From Candidatus Kappaea frigidicola (GTDB lineage: Bacteria; Omnitrophota; Gorgyraeia; JAGLLT01): a stretch of 7,107 nt of DNA. Below the pieces are notes generated by a model that ran no database searches, was not told where the DNA came from, and saw only the letters and a list, made by a program, of their open reading frames with translations. The translations under genes and the position numbers were made by a program. Positions 7,081 through 7,107 of this stretch are shown here, piece after piece (positions within the stretch are counted from its first letter, which is position 1; every line of letters begins with the position of its first letter). Location of the stretch: positions 1-7,107 of the forward strand of contig JAVCCI010000038.1 of assembly GCA_030765555.1 (NCBI GenBank), in the 5' to 3' direction.

Positions 7081-7107
7081 TTTAGCTTAATCCTAAAAAA
7101 CACATAA

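Overview
The window is a tightly packed, entirely minus-strand block of four protein-coding genes from an AT-rich diderm (Gram-negative-type) bacterium using the standard bacterial code. Two genes point to an outer membrane: an apolipoprotein N-acyltransferase (Lnt) and a LolC/LolE-family lipoprotein-releasing permease. From remembered family features, the SecA style and the lysS-lolC/E linkage resemble lineages such as Omnitrophota or deltaproteobacteria-like phyla. That placement is tentative, because no search could be run.

In the direction of transcription (high to low coordinates) the layout is as follows. First comes a short upstream region (7024-7107) with a near-consensus extended -10 sigma70-type promoter. 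Next are secA (7023-4147, complete), a 13-nt gap, and lnt (4133-2613, complete). A 93-nt spacer (2520-2612) then holds a perfect-consensus promoter (TTGACA-N17-TATAAT) and a strong Shine-Dalgarno. Last are lysS (2519-1074, complete) and a lolC/lolE-family permease gene (1077-1), which overlaps the lysS stop by four bases (ATGA) and runs off the left edge. No terminator, RNA gene, CRISPR array, mobile element or long repeat was found. Coding density is about 97-98%, and there is no gene-free stretch over 100 bases.

Three of the four genes serve consecutive stages of envelope protein and lipoprotein traffic. SecA drives export across the inner membrane, Lnt adds the third acyl chain to lipoproteins, and the LolC/E-type permease extracts mature lipoproteins for transfer to the outer membrane. 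Lysyl-tRNA synthetase is the housekeeping exception and has its own strong promoter. The block is therefore best read as two overlapping transcription units, secA-lnt(-lysS-lolC/E) and lysS-lolC/E.

I see no clearly undescribed system. The best leads are residue- and loop-level departures in otherwise ordinary genes: an Asn in the SecA Walker A loop, a charged insertion of about 43 residues near the SecA N-terminus, and a shortened loop where the LolC Hook is expected.
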